DNA of 24,768 nt, taken from the NCBI GenBank assembly GCA_001275005.1, contig JWZX01001609.1:1-24768 (forward strand), given 5' to 3'. The notes beneath the pieces were generated by a model. That model searched no databases and was not told where the DNA came from. It saw only the letters and a list, made by a program, of their open reading frames with translations. A program made the translations under genes and the position numbers. This DNA comes from Chrysochromulina tobinii. Its lineage: Eukaryota; Haptophyta; Prymnesiales; Chrysochromulinaceae. Positions 1 to 7,665 of this stretch are shown here, in pieces (positions within the stretch are counted from its first letter, which is position 1; every line of letters begins with the position of its first letter).

Positions 1-160
1 CACCGCTGGAAAGGGCGGCGAGCTTGGCACGCGCAGCTCTTGTGCGGAGGATTTCTTCGATGAGCGCGACGGCGTCGTCCATGGTCTTCTCGCCGTTTGG
101 ATAGGTCGGTGTTGACGGTGACTCAGGGTCGTGCGTCGTTGCAGCGGATAGCGATGACAT
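1..160 (-). CDS. 5' end of an unrecognised protein gene, truncated by the window edge
   Basis: Reading the minus strand from an ATG at 158-160 gives 53 codons with no stop before the left edge. The peptide begins MSSLSAATTHDPESPSTP, then has an acidic/helical stretch (DDAVALIEEILRTRAARAKL). Codons are GC-rich at third positions, as in the other genes here. It would be transcribed divergently from the sugar transporter at 713. No domain can be named from so short a fragment. The helical, charged C-terminal half looks like protein rather than random translation, but with no downstream sequence this stays a moderate-confidence partial gene. Confidence 0.42.
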   Translation of the reverse strand, partial: MSSLSAATTHDPESPSTPTYPNGEKTMDDAVALIEEILRTRAARAKLAALSSG

Positions 161-712
161 TCTTCGATCGGTCGAAGTGGGACGGGCAGGAGGTAGTCGG
201 ACCACCACCGCTACCACGAGGGAAAGAGTGACTACTTGAGTAGTGGTGAGTAACCTTAGACGTCGCACGCGGAGTGCGCAAAGGGTGTTCTAGACAGACA
301 ACCCCCGACTCACGCCTGGAAAAAACACGCGCTTGCGGGAAGTGATCGCGATTCTAAGTTCGCGCCCGATTAGGCAATCGGGGCGCGGTGCCACGCTCCA
401 GGGGCCACAAAGGGGCAAGGGCCACACTCAGGGGGCACACACTAACACGTGATGGTGAGAACCATCCAACGGGTAAGTGCCCGGTCACGGCCGAGCATTC
501 GATCCGACTAAGCGGCCGAGCGGGCCGCATTCGATTCGCCTAAGCTTGTATTATGCATTTCCTTCGGACGGTTTGGAGCGAAAGCGCTGTGGCGAGCAAC
601 GCGATGTTGGCTCCCAAGTCCATCGGTGTCGGGCGCTACGGCTGACATCCGCCGCCGCCGCGGCCCCCCACCTTCGAATTCTCTTCCGGCCGTTTCTCTG
701 CCCCACCCGATC
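161..712. other. Intergenic region between two divergent genes
   Basis: About 550 bp between the minus-strand fragment and the ATG of the transporter. It holds no convincing gene or RNA. An open frame continuous with the transporter runs upstream to a GTG at 626, but it encodes only an Arg/Pro-rich leader and is more likely 5' UTR. A region of this size between divergent starts could hold both promoters. No TATA box or palindrome stands out. Confidence 0.4.
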
Positions 713-1687
713 ATGAGTAAAACCGCCGTCGTCACCACGTTCGCCGTCGTTGGCTACGGCGCCTGTTCGTCGCTCATGCTCGTAGTCAACAAGGTGTGCG
801 TCCACCTGCTGCCGGCGCCCTCGTTTGTGCTGCTGGCGCAGTTTTTCTGCTCGTGGGTTGCCGTCAAGGCTTGCGGTATCTGCGGCTGTATCGTCGTCGA
901 CCAGCTCGAATGGGGCAAGCTCAAGGCCTTCCTGCCCATCTCGATCGCCTTCCTTGCCGCCGTCTTTGCCAACATCAAGACGCTGCAATTCGCCAACGTT
1001 GAGACGTTCGTCGTCTTCCGCGCGTCGACGCCGCTCACGATTGCCGTGTGCGAGTACCTCTGCCTCGGCCGCGAGCTGCCCAATGCGCGCTCCTTCGCGT
1101 GCCTCCTCACGCTGCTCGTGGCCGCCACTGGGTACGTGCTCACGGACGCCCACTTTGTAGTACACGGCTATGTGTGGGTGGGCGTGTGGTACGTCATCTT
1201 CTGCTTCGACCAGCTGTACATCAAGCACGCGGTCGATAACGTCAAGGTCGACAGCAATTGGGGCCGCGTCTTCTACACCAACCTGTGGGCTTTCATCCTC
1301 GCGCCCTTCCCTGGCATCCTCAACGAGCCCGAGGTGCTGCGCAACTTCCAGTGGACAGGAGCGTCGATCGCGGCGCTCTCGGTCTCGTGCGCGCTCGGCG
1401 TGGGCATGTCGTACTTTGCCTTCCTTTGCCGCGCGCAAGTCTCCGCAACCTACTTCACCGTCATCGGCAACGTGTGCAAGGTGCTCACCGTCCTCATCAA
1501 CATCGCGATCTGGGATAAGCACGCGACGCCCGTCGGGCTGGGCTTCCTATTCGTATGTCTCGTGGCCGCCTACTTTTATCAGCCGTCGCCGATGCGCGCC
1601 AGGCCGGCCGTGGAGCCCGAGAGGCAGTCGCTGGTCGTCGGGGAGGAGGAGGAGACTCTCTCGCGGCAGCCGCGGCCGCTCAGGTGA
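713..1687 (+). CDS. Golgi nucleotide-sugar transporter (GONST3 / GDP-sugar transporter-like, DMT superfamily)
   Basis: A 324-residue polytopic membrane protein, starting at the first in-frame ATG (MSKTAVV). Hydrophobic segments run through almost the whole length, consistent with 9-10 membrane helices. Family signatures are visible: NVETFVVFRASTPL around residues 95-108 matches the 'VFRSSTPL' segment of plant GONST3-type carriers; FYTNL (about 187-191) fits the conserved Y-N region; VSATYFTVIGNVCK followed by VLTVLINIAIWDKHA (about 243-271) is the characteristic penultimate helix and IWDKHA motif. Such carriers exchange cytosolic nucleotide sugar (often GDP-mannose or GDP-fucose) for lumenal GMP. 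The substrate cannot be read from sequence. The tail is charged and cytosolic. The annotated stop lies in a 22-bp tandem repeat that also contains CAG|GTGAG donor-like sites, so a further 3' exon is possible. Confidence 0.85.
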   Translation: MSKTAVVTTFAVVGYGACSSLMLVVNKVCVHLLPAPSFVLLAQFFCSWVAVKACGICGCIVVDQLEWGKLKAFLPISIAFLAAVFANIKTLQFANVETFVVFRASTPLTIAVCEYLCLGRELPNARSFACLLTLLVAATGYVLTDAHFVVHGYVWVGVWYVIFCFDQLYIKHAVDNVKVDSNWGRVFYTNLWAFILAPFPGILNEPEVLRNFQWTGASIAALSVSCALGVGMSYFAFLCRAQVSATYFTVIGNVCKVLTVLINIAIWDKHATPVGLGFLFVCLVAAYFYQPSPMRARPAVEPERQSLVVGEEEETLSRQPRPLR

Positions 1688-1739
1688 GACGTTGCATGCA
1701 ATCAGGTGAGACGTTGCATGCAATCAGGTGATACGTTGC
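1681..1739. repeat. 22-bp tandem repeat spanning the transporter stop codon
   Basis: Starting at 1681, 1703 and 1725 there are two identical 22-bp units and a partial third with one change. Each begins CAGGTGAGACGTTGCATG (third: CAGGTGATACG). The first unit contains the TGA stop. The unit start matches a strong 5' splice site (CAG|GTGAG), giving tandem donor-like sites. Confidence 0.9.
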
Positions 1740-2134
1740 GCCGCCGTGCATGACAGCACAAAGGATGAGGACGACTCGAGGCTGCTCTTATCCGACAGCT
1801 CCGGTCGCTATCAGACAGAGAGTCAGAGGGCAGCAGTGGGTGTGTGGGCATTCTAGGCGGACTAAGGGGAGAAGCAGAGCGTCAGAGCGTCGACCGAGGC
1901 GGAGAGGTTCTTGGATGGCCGCGAGCACTACGCGAGCACAAGCCGTCGTTGGTCGGATCGGGTTCTAATTGTATTGTGTGTGAGTCGTTTCACTTCAGAA
2001 GTCTCCACTACGGACTACTTTTGCTGCGCGCTCGCTGCACGGCGCTCAGACCGTCAGGCGTCACTAAAGGCGTCACTGCGCGACCCTCGCCTGCGGCGTG
2101 ACGTGGCCAACTAATTAAATATACATAATCCTTA
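1740..2134. other. Intergenic, no gene seen
   Basis: About 395 bp between the transporter and the next gene. Short open frames show no protein character. An AT-rich tract (TTAAATATACATAATCC, 2115-2131) just before the next open frame is unusual for this GC-rich window and is a candidate core promoter. If it acts as a TATA element, transcription would start near or after the ATG at 2135, favouring the internal start at 2384. Confidence 0.35.
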
Positions 2135-3160
2135 ATGGTCATGAATGGTCCGGTTCTCTGTTCGGTTACGGTTGTAAGGTCGCGCACATGTGCTCTCTTC
2201 GGCTGCGAGGGGGGAGTCCTCAGAGCGAGTCGTGTCGATAACTTCCCACAGATCGATATTTTGCATGCATTTTTCCTTCAAGTCTCCTTCTTCGCCTCTC
2301 GCTCTGGGGGTCAAGTGTTTGTGGACGCGCAGCGGGGGCCGCGACGCCAAGTGAAGCGAGGGCTCGCCTTAGGGCTTGCCAGCATGCGGCGAACGCGAAG
2401 TGGTGCACAGCCCTGCACACAACTCCCGAGCCCCCGTAAGCGGCGCCGGCTGCCTCAGCACGCTGCAGTGGCGGCAACTGGAGCAGCCGCTGCACCACAA
2501 ATGGAGCCTCGGCCCAAGCCTTGTGCGGCGACATTCGGTCAAGGCGCGGGGCCAGGTGGCAGCGTCTACAGCGGCGAGGCGCATCCTGAGCAGCGCCGTG
2601 CTGCTGCATCGAGCGAGATGCTAAGGTCGATCCTGAGCGGAGCTGCTCCAACGTTGCTTCGAGTACTCTCGGCAACCGCCGCCGAGGACTCGGCCGAGTC
2701 CGCTGCTGCTGCTGCTGCGCTAGAACCAGAGGGTCCCCTTCGGTCGTTGCGCTGGGAGGCAATCGTCTATGACAGTGAGGAGGAGGAAGAGTCAGGCGGT
2801 GGTTTCGGGGCCGCATGGCTGCCGCTCCGAGCCGAGCCACCGGTGCCTGAGGAGGGCGCCACCCTCGACCTCTTTGACGACAACGATCCGGAAGAGCCTG
2901 GTACATTGCATGGTGCAGAGAGTCGAGCCGAAGGCGACCTCTTCGACGAAGACGGCTTTGGCACATCTACCGTGCACAATCCGCCCGAGGCATCGTGCGC
3001 AGCAGACGTACATGTAACAGACGATCCGGACGCTGAACTAGCCATCGAAGGGCCCCGAATCGACGTGCCAGCCGCCGCTGGCTTAACCGCAGCTTCAGCG
3101 GTCGCCCGGATAGGAGCGATTGGTGCGCTTCGCGTGAAGCGCAAACACCGCTGGGAGTAG
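2135..3160 (+). CDS. Hypothetical acidic, probably nuclear protein
   Basis: An intron-free frame of 341 codons; the product is not recognised. From residue 84 (ATG at 2384) it reads as a credible protein: a basic start (MRRTRSG, then SPRKRRRLP, which resembles a nuclear localisation signal), an Ala-rich middle, an acidic patch YDSEEEEESGGG, two related acidic motifs (LDLFDDNDPEE and DLFDEDGFG), and a basic end, ALRVKRKHRWE. The first 83 residues are compositionally different, and an AT-rich possible core promoter lies immediately upstream of 2135. The true start may therefore be 2384 (258 residues). No enzymatic motif or membrane segment is visible. Alternation of basic ends and acidic core is common in chromatin- or RNA-associated proteins, but that role is only a guess. 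Confidence 0.5.
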   Translation: MVMNGPVLCSVTVVRSRTCALFGCEGGVLRASRVDNFPQIDILHAFFLQVSFFASRSGGQVFVDAQRGPRRQVKRGLALGLASMRRTRSGAQPCTQLPSPRKRRRLPQHAAVAATGAAAAPQMEPRPKPCAATFGQGAGPGGSVYSGEAHPEQRRAAASSEMLRSILSGAAPTLLRVLSATAAEDSAESAAAAAALEPEGPLRSLRWEAIVYDSEEEEESGGGFGAAWLPLRAEPPVPEEGATLDLFDDNDPEEPGTLHGAESRAEGDLFDEDGFGTSTVHNPPEASCAADVHVTDDPDAELAIEGPRIDVPAAAGLTAASAVARIGAIGALRVKRKHRWE

Positions 3161-3862
3161 ATGTGATGCCGCCCGCGACCCAGGTAGACCCAGGGGCATC
3201 GCGCGCAGGCACGCGTCCGACGCGGCGCGTGCTAGGCGTCTTCGTGTGTCGTCCTCTTATTCTTGTGTGTCGACGTGTGACTACGTGAGTGGCCGTTTGG
3301 AGAAAATGCGGCGCGTGCAACACCGCCGGGTTCCGGGCCGGCGCCCATCCTACATCCTTGGCGTGACACATACGGAATTTCTCGAGACAGGTCGTCAGAA
3401 TGTAGAGACGAGGAGAGCCGGCCCGCTGAGCAGTAGCCAGTAGTAGTGTTGTAACCGACCGTGCAGCACCAGCTCCAGTGAAAACCGATGAGATCAAATA
3501 AGTGACCCACAGTGGGAACTGCGGATGAGAGAGCAACCACAACAGCCACGTCAGACGTTCTTTTTTCGACGTGTGGTCAGGAGCGTCTCAGAGATCAGGA
3601 CTTCTTGATGCCTTGATCCCAACGCCATGACCCATGAGGCGGCGAGTCGGACCGCTAATCTGCCTGTGCTCTGTATAAGCAAGCTAATCAGCAACACAAG
3701 TACCTAAACAATACCTAAACAAGTATAGGAAAAGCTTGCTTGCTTGCCTTGTGCTCTGTGCAGGGTGATCCGTCCTGTGTCTGTGCATGCGACTGTGGAA
3801 TGGCGTTACGTGATTTCATTACACGTCAACCGTTTGATTCATTCGTCAGTTGTTGACGTGCA
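3161..3862. other. Intergenic; 3' region of the acidic protein gene and 5' region of the EF-hand gene
   Basis: About 700 bp without a supportable gene. A run of short direct repeats sits at 3700-3750 (ACCTAAACAA twice; then CTTGCTTGCTTGCC). The 60 bp before the EF-hand ATG are less GC-rich than the coding sequence. No clear TATA box or RNA gene. Confidence 0.35.
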
Positions 3863-5884
3863 ATGGGTTGCGGCGCTACGAAGGCTGCGCCGCCGGCGGG
3901 CGCGACTGCGGCGAAGCCAGCGGCTGCGGCGAAGCCGGTGGAGCCGGCGGTTACGGCGAAACCCACGGCTGCGGCGAAGCCGGGGGCCGCAAAATCTGGG
4001 TTCGTCTTTGACATCCTGGATGCCGACAAGGATGGCAAGATCACGAGGGCGGAATACATTGCCGGCTTCAACATCCTGGATACGGACAAAGATGGCTTCA
4101 TCACCAGAAAAGAGTTTGGCACTGAAAGCAATGCCCCCTTCAAGCTGCTTGACAAGGATGGAGACGGAAAGCTGACCCGCAAGGAGTACGAAGCAGGCTT
4201 CGACTTGTTCGACATGGACGGCGACGGATACATTACGCGGACCGAGCTCCACGGAAACGTGGTCCCCAAGTTCTCGTTCGATGCTCTTGATGCTGACGGC
4301 GACGGTGAGATCACCAAGGCGGAGTACAACAAGGCGTTCGACCTGATCGATCTCGACAAGGATGGTTTCATCTCCATCCTCGAGTTCAACTGCATCTCCT
4401 GCCTGCCCTTCCCCTTGATCGACAAGGACGGCGATGGAAAGCTCACGAGAAAGGAGTGGGAGGATGGTTTCAAGCAGTTCGACCTTGACGGCGATGGCAA
4501 GATCACGAAGGCCGAGTTCCTCATCGTGTCGCGCGCCGGCTTCGTGTTCGAGCTGCTCGATGCTGACGGCGACGGTCGCATCACGTTCGAGGAGTACCAG
4601 GCCGGCTTCGACATCCTTGATGAGGATAAGGATGGCTTCCTGACCAAGAAGGAGTTCGGCTCGGGTATCTCGAGCTTGATCTTCACGAAGCTCGATACTG
4701 ACCGGGACGGCAAGCTGTCTCGCAAGGAGTACGACGCTGGCTTTGCGCTCATGGACATCGACAAGGACGGCATGATCGACAAGAGGGAGTTCAACATCAC
4801 GGCTCGGCCCGGCTTCCTCTTCTCACTGCTCGATGTCGACGGCGACGGCCGCATCACGCGCGAAGAGTTCAACGCCGGATTCAATGTCCTCGACGCCGAC
4901 GGCGATGGCCACATCACGCGGGAGGAGTTCAACTGCGCCTCGGGAGCTCCCTTCCACCTCGTCGACAAGGACGGCGATGGCGTGATTTCGAGGCAGGAGT
5001 GGCACTCCGTGTTCGAGTACTTTGACGAGGACCACGACGGCTTCATCACCGCCAAGGAGTTCAACACGCTGGCGCACCCGGGCTTCCTTTTCGCGACGCT
5101 CGACCCCAATGGGGACGGCACCATCACCCGCGACGAGTACAACGCTGCCTTCGACGTCATGGATACGAACCAGAACGGCGAGCTGAGCCAGGAGGAGTTC
5201 AACTGCGCCTTCTTCACGACCCTGGATGTCGACGGCGACGGGAAGCTGTCGCGCAACGAGTACGAGGCGGGCTTTGACATGATCGACTTCAACAAGAACG
5301 GCACCCTCTCCAAGTGGGAGTTCATGGCCTGCTGCCGCCCTGGCTTCCTGTTCGATGTCCTCGACGTTGACATGGATGGCCGCATCACCAAGGCGGAGTA
5401 CAATGCTGGCTTCGACTTCATCGATGGCGACAAGGATGGCAAGCTCACGAAGGAGGAGTTTGGTAAGGTGTCCCACGCCATCTTCGATAAGATCGACTTG
5501 GACGCGGACGGTTTCCTGACGAGGGAGGAGTGGGAGGCAGGCTTCGCTCTGTTCGACCTGGATGGCGACGGGTTCATCACCCGCGCCGAGTTCCAGAGTG
5601 TGGCTGGGCCGAAGTTCGCGTTTGATTCGTTGGATGCTGACGGCGACGGCATGATCACCCGCGAGGAGTACGAAGCAGCCTTCCGCATCATGGATAAGAA
5701 CAAGGATGGGAAGCTCACGAAGGAGGAGTTCAATCTCTCGTCTGCAATGCCCTTCGAGAAGCTCGACCTCGATGGCGACGGGATCATCACGTTCGACGAG
5801 TACAAGAAGGGCTTTGACATGCTCGACCTTGACAAGGATGGCAAGCTGACAAAGGCGGAGTTTATGCTGGTCAACTCCGCTTGA
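3863..5884 (+). CDS. Giant EF-hand array protein with 28 calcium loops and N-myristoylation signal
   Basis: A single uninterrupted exon of 673 residues. The N-terminus MGCGATK fits N-myristoylation on Gly2, with Cys3 available for palmitoylation. Residues 8-44 are a flexible Ala/Lys/Pro linker. From residue 53 to the end, 28 canonical 12-residue EF loops follow one another. Every loop has Asp at position 1, Gly at 6, Ile/Leu at 8 and Glu at 12, so all look calcium-competent. Loop starts are 53, 73, 97, 117, 143, 163, 187, 207, 233, 253, 278, 298, 324, 344, 368, 388, 414, 434, 455, 475, 501, 521, 545, 565, 591, 611, 635 and 655. Spacing is 20 residues within pairs and alternately about 24 and 26 between pairs, giving seven superrepeats of about 90 residues. 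Each superrepeat opens with a motif like PGFLFxxLD. Normal EF pairs (including the calmodulin-like protein in this window) space loops about 36 residues apart, so helices must be shared or very short here. Likely a membrane-tethered calcium buffer, sensor or scaffold; the role is inferred. Confidence 0.9.
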   Translation: MGCGATKAAPPAGATAAKPAAAAKPVEPAVTAKPTAAAKPGAAKSGFVFDILDADKDGKITRAEYIAGFNILDTDKDGFITRKEFGTESNAPFKLLDKDGDGKLTRKEYEAGFDLFDMDGDGYITRTELHGNVVPKFSFDALDADGDGEITKAEYNKAFDLIDLDKDGFISILEFNCISCLPFPLIDKDGDGKLTRKEWEDGFKQFDLDGDGKITKAEFLIVSRAGFVFELLDADGDGRITFEEYQAGFDILDEDKDGFLTKKEFGSGISSLIFTKLDTDRDGKLSRKEYDAGFALMDIDKDGMIDKREFNITARPGFLFSLLDVDGDGRITREEFNAGFNVLDADGDGHITREEFNCASGAPFHLVDKDGDGVISRQEWHSVFEYFDEDHDGFITAKEFNTLAHPGFLFATLDPNGDGTITRDEYNAAFDVMDTNQNGELSQEEFNCAFFTTLDVDGDGKLSRNEYEAGFDMIDFNKNGTLSKWEFMACCRPGFLFDVLDVDMDGRITKAEYNAGFDFIDGDKDGKLTKEEFGKVSHAIFDKIDLDADGFLTREEWEAGFALFDLDGDGFITRAEFQSVAGPKFAFDSLDADGDGMITREEYEAAFRIMDKNKDGKLTKEEFNLSSAMPFEKLDLDGDGIITFDEYKKGFDMLDLDKDGKLTKAEFMLVNSA

Positions 5885-5984
5885 AAAAGTTTATGCTGGT
5901 CGACCATACGATGGCGTCGGTTACGCAGACAGCATCCAGTGCAGTGTATGCATCTGCGATGTGGGAGAGCATGTGGGAGCGTCG

Positions 5985-5992
5985 GGGATGCT
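5985..5992. repeat. Left target-site duplication of the hAT element
   Basis: GGGATGCT immediately outside the left terminal repeat, identical to 7149-7156. Confidence 0.92.
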
Positions 5993-7148
5993 CAGAGGAT
6001 CGGGTTTAACGTTGAGACGCTGTTGAGACGTTTGTATTAACACTTAAGCTCAGGAAGTGTTAGCCTGTTTTAACACCTGTTTTCAGGAGCTGTTGAGACA
6101 GCCTGTCTCAACACCTCTTCAGCCCGTCTCAACACCTCGAAAACACGCCTGGTACGGGCTCAGCGACTCTCGACTCGCCACGCGTTGCGACGCGCCCGCC
6201 GCCCTCCATGTCATGCCCGCCCGCTCTCTTCATGTCACGCTCCTCTGCCAGCACCTCATTCCTCATTCGTCTGCGGCAGAGGAGGCGGCCGAGGTGGCCG
6301 CCTTCACAGGTGCCCGGTGCTTCTCATACTCGTACTTTGGCACTGCCGCCGCCCGGTGGGCCTTGCGGCCGAGCGTGCCGCCATTCTCAAATGCCATCGA
6401 GCGGAACTCCTTGAGGATGGCCATCACCGGCACGTCACAGCACGGCATCTTGACCTTGTTGCCCTACGCGTCCGTCTTGTAGCCCATGATGTGCCACAGC
6501 ATCAGGTTCTTGAGGTTCTGCTGGCCCATCGAGCTCCGCTCGGCAGTCTTGAGGTCGTTCATGAGCGAGAAGATGCGCTCGCACTCCGACGTGTCAGCGG
6601 GGATGAGCAGCGAAATGACAACGAGGCGCAGCACCAGCGCATACTCGTCCGCGTACTGTACGAGCATGTTTGCCCACAGCTGATGAAAGGTGAGCGTGCG
6701 CAGCGTCGGCACGTTGATCTCCGCCTTCAGGTCCTCCCACTGCTCGAGCACCTTCTCCTCTTCTGCATAGAAGATCTTGTAGGTCCCACACGAGCCGCGA
6801 CGATGCAACTTCAGAGAGAGGCCGGCAGTCCATCCAAGACCGCGCTTCGTCCTTCGTGGGCCCAAAAGCGGAACCGAAAAATTGTCCGAGATTGTTGAGG
6901 GGATATGAATTCGAAGAATATCCGCACTTGACGACCGTCCGTTATTTTTGACGCCGATTCGGCGTTTGAACTGTAGATGTTGACGGCGGCAATATCTAGG
7001 CAATATCTACACCTGTCTCAACACCTGTCTCAACACCTGTTTTCCTGTCTCATCAGACATCACTTGGTGTCTCAACACCTGTTTTGGTGTCTCAACACTT
7101 GATACTTAACGCAAAAAAGTGTCTCAACATGTTAAACCCGCTCCTCTG
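5993..7148. mobile_element. Complete non-autonomous hAT-family DNA transposon
   Basis: A 1156-bp element bounded by 18-bp terminal inverted repeats. The left end (5993-6010) is CAGAGGATCGGGTTTAAC; the reverse complement of the right end (7131-7148) is CAGAGGAGCGGGTTTAAC, 17 of 18 identical, with the CAGNG tip usual for hAT elements. GTTGAGAC follows directly on the left and after two extra bases on the right. An exact 8-bp target duplication, GGGATGCT, flanks it (5985-5992 and 7149-7156), the length hAT transposases make. Subterminal copies of GTCTCAAC(A), in either orientation, cluster at the left (6011, 6022, 6092, 6105, 6126) and right (7016, 7028, variant 7048, 7070, 7089, 7121), probably transposase-binding sites. 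The only coding content is a C-terminal transposase fragment on the minus strand, so it cannot mobilise itself. The intact duplication suggests a fairly recent insertion. Confidence 0.93.
6263..7003 (-). pseudogene. hAT transposase C-terminal remnant (dimerisation domain)
   Basis: The minus strand encodes a fragment ending in a recognisable hAT dimerisation domain. It has LRLVVISLLIPADTSECERI, then FSLMNDLKTAERSSMGQQNL and KNLMLWH, matching the 'P.S...CER.FS..N.IKT..R..L....L..L' pattern of this family. A TAG stop (6464-6466) interrupts the frame; reading on past it in the same frame gives a further 60-odd residues of tail to 6263. The BED zinc finger and the catalytic RNase H-like region with its acidic residues are absent. 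This looks like an internal deletion derivative. The sequence upstream of about residue 80 (towards 7003) is not recognisably transposase. Non-functional. Confidence 0.82.
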
Positions 7149-7156
7149 GGGATGCT
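7149..7156. repeat. Right target-site duplication of the hAT element
   Basis: GGGATGCT immediately outside the right terminal repeat, identical to 5985-5992. Confidence 0.92.
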
Positions 7157-7665
7157 GTGGGCTGTTAAGGGCTGGTGCAAGGGCACCTCGTCTGTGAAAC
7201 TGCTCGCTCGCGGGGATGGTGGGACGAGTCGTGTGTGAAGCGGCCCTGCCTGTGGCTGGCACAGGGGCAGGCAGCGAGAGCAGGCCGCTGGCCTCCGCGT
7301 CGACGTGCGCGGTTATCCGTCCGGGGCGCGTTTGGTGAGGAGCTCGAGACGGATCGTCGAGCGAGAATCTCGCGAAAGCTCGACGCGGCATACAGTACAT
7401 CCTTTCCCCTCCTCTTCCTTACCCTCCTCGTCCATCCTTCCCCTCCTTCTCTTTTCCCTGAGTGTGCTCAGATGAGAACAGACACGTCTTCCTTCCTCTA
7501 CTTTTCCTTCGATCCCCTCTGTCGATTGTGGATCTGTGTTCGTACGACAAGCATAATTATCTCGAAAATTGCTAAAGGTCTATAGCGCCGTGCTGGGCTG
7601 GACGCTCTCCGGAGTGTGCGCGTTGTGTTGAGCAGTAGCTCCCGCCACAGACACACCGGGTAAAG
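7157..7665. other. 5' region of the PDZ gene, with pyrimidine-rich tract
   Basis: About 500 bp between the hAT element and the next ATG. A long C/T-rich stretch (roughly 7398-7458, TTTCCCCTCCTCTTCC and similar) lies about 200 bp before the start codon, perhaps a promoter or 5' UTR element. No gene is seen. The hAT insertion sits just upstream of this region and could have altered the gene's control sequences. Confidence 0.35.

Noticed and set aside
551-1522. A 323-codon open frame antisense to the transporter
   Set aside because: Highly charged Arg/Asp/Glu composition arising from GC-rich codons opposite hydrophobic helices; no domain.
3826-5907. A 693-codon open frame antisense to the EF-hand array
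   Set aside because: It mirrors the repetitive GAY/GGN/AAG codons of the EF loops and yields monotonous Ser/Pro/Lys-rich protein. The sense strand has 28 perfect motifs, so this is a composition shadow.
6011-7129. GTCTCAACACCTG clusters as a CRISPR-like array
   Set aside because: Spacing is irregular, copies occur in both orientations, and they sit at the two ends of a transposon with terminal repeats and target duplication.
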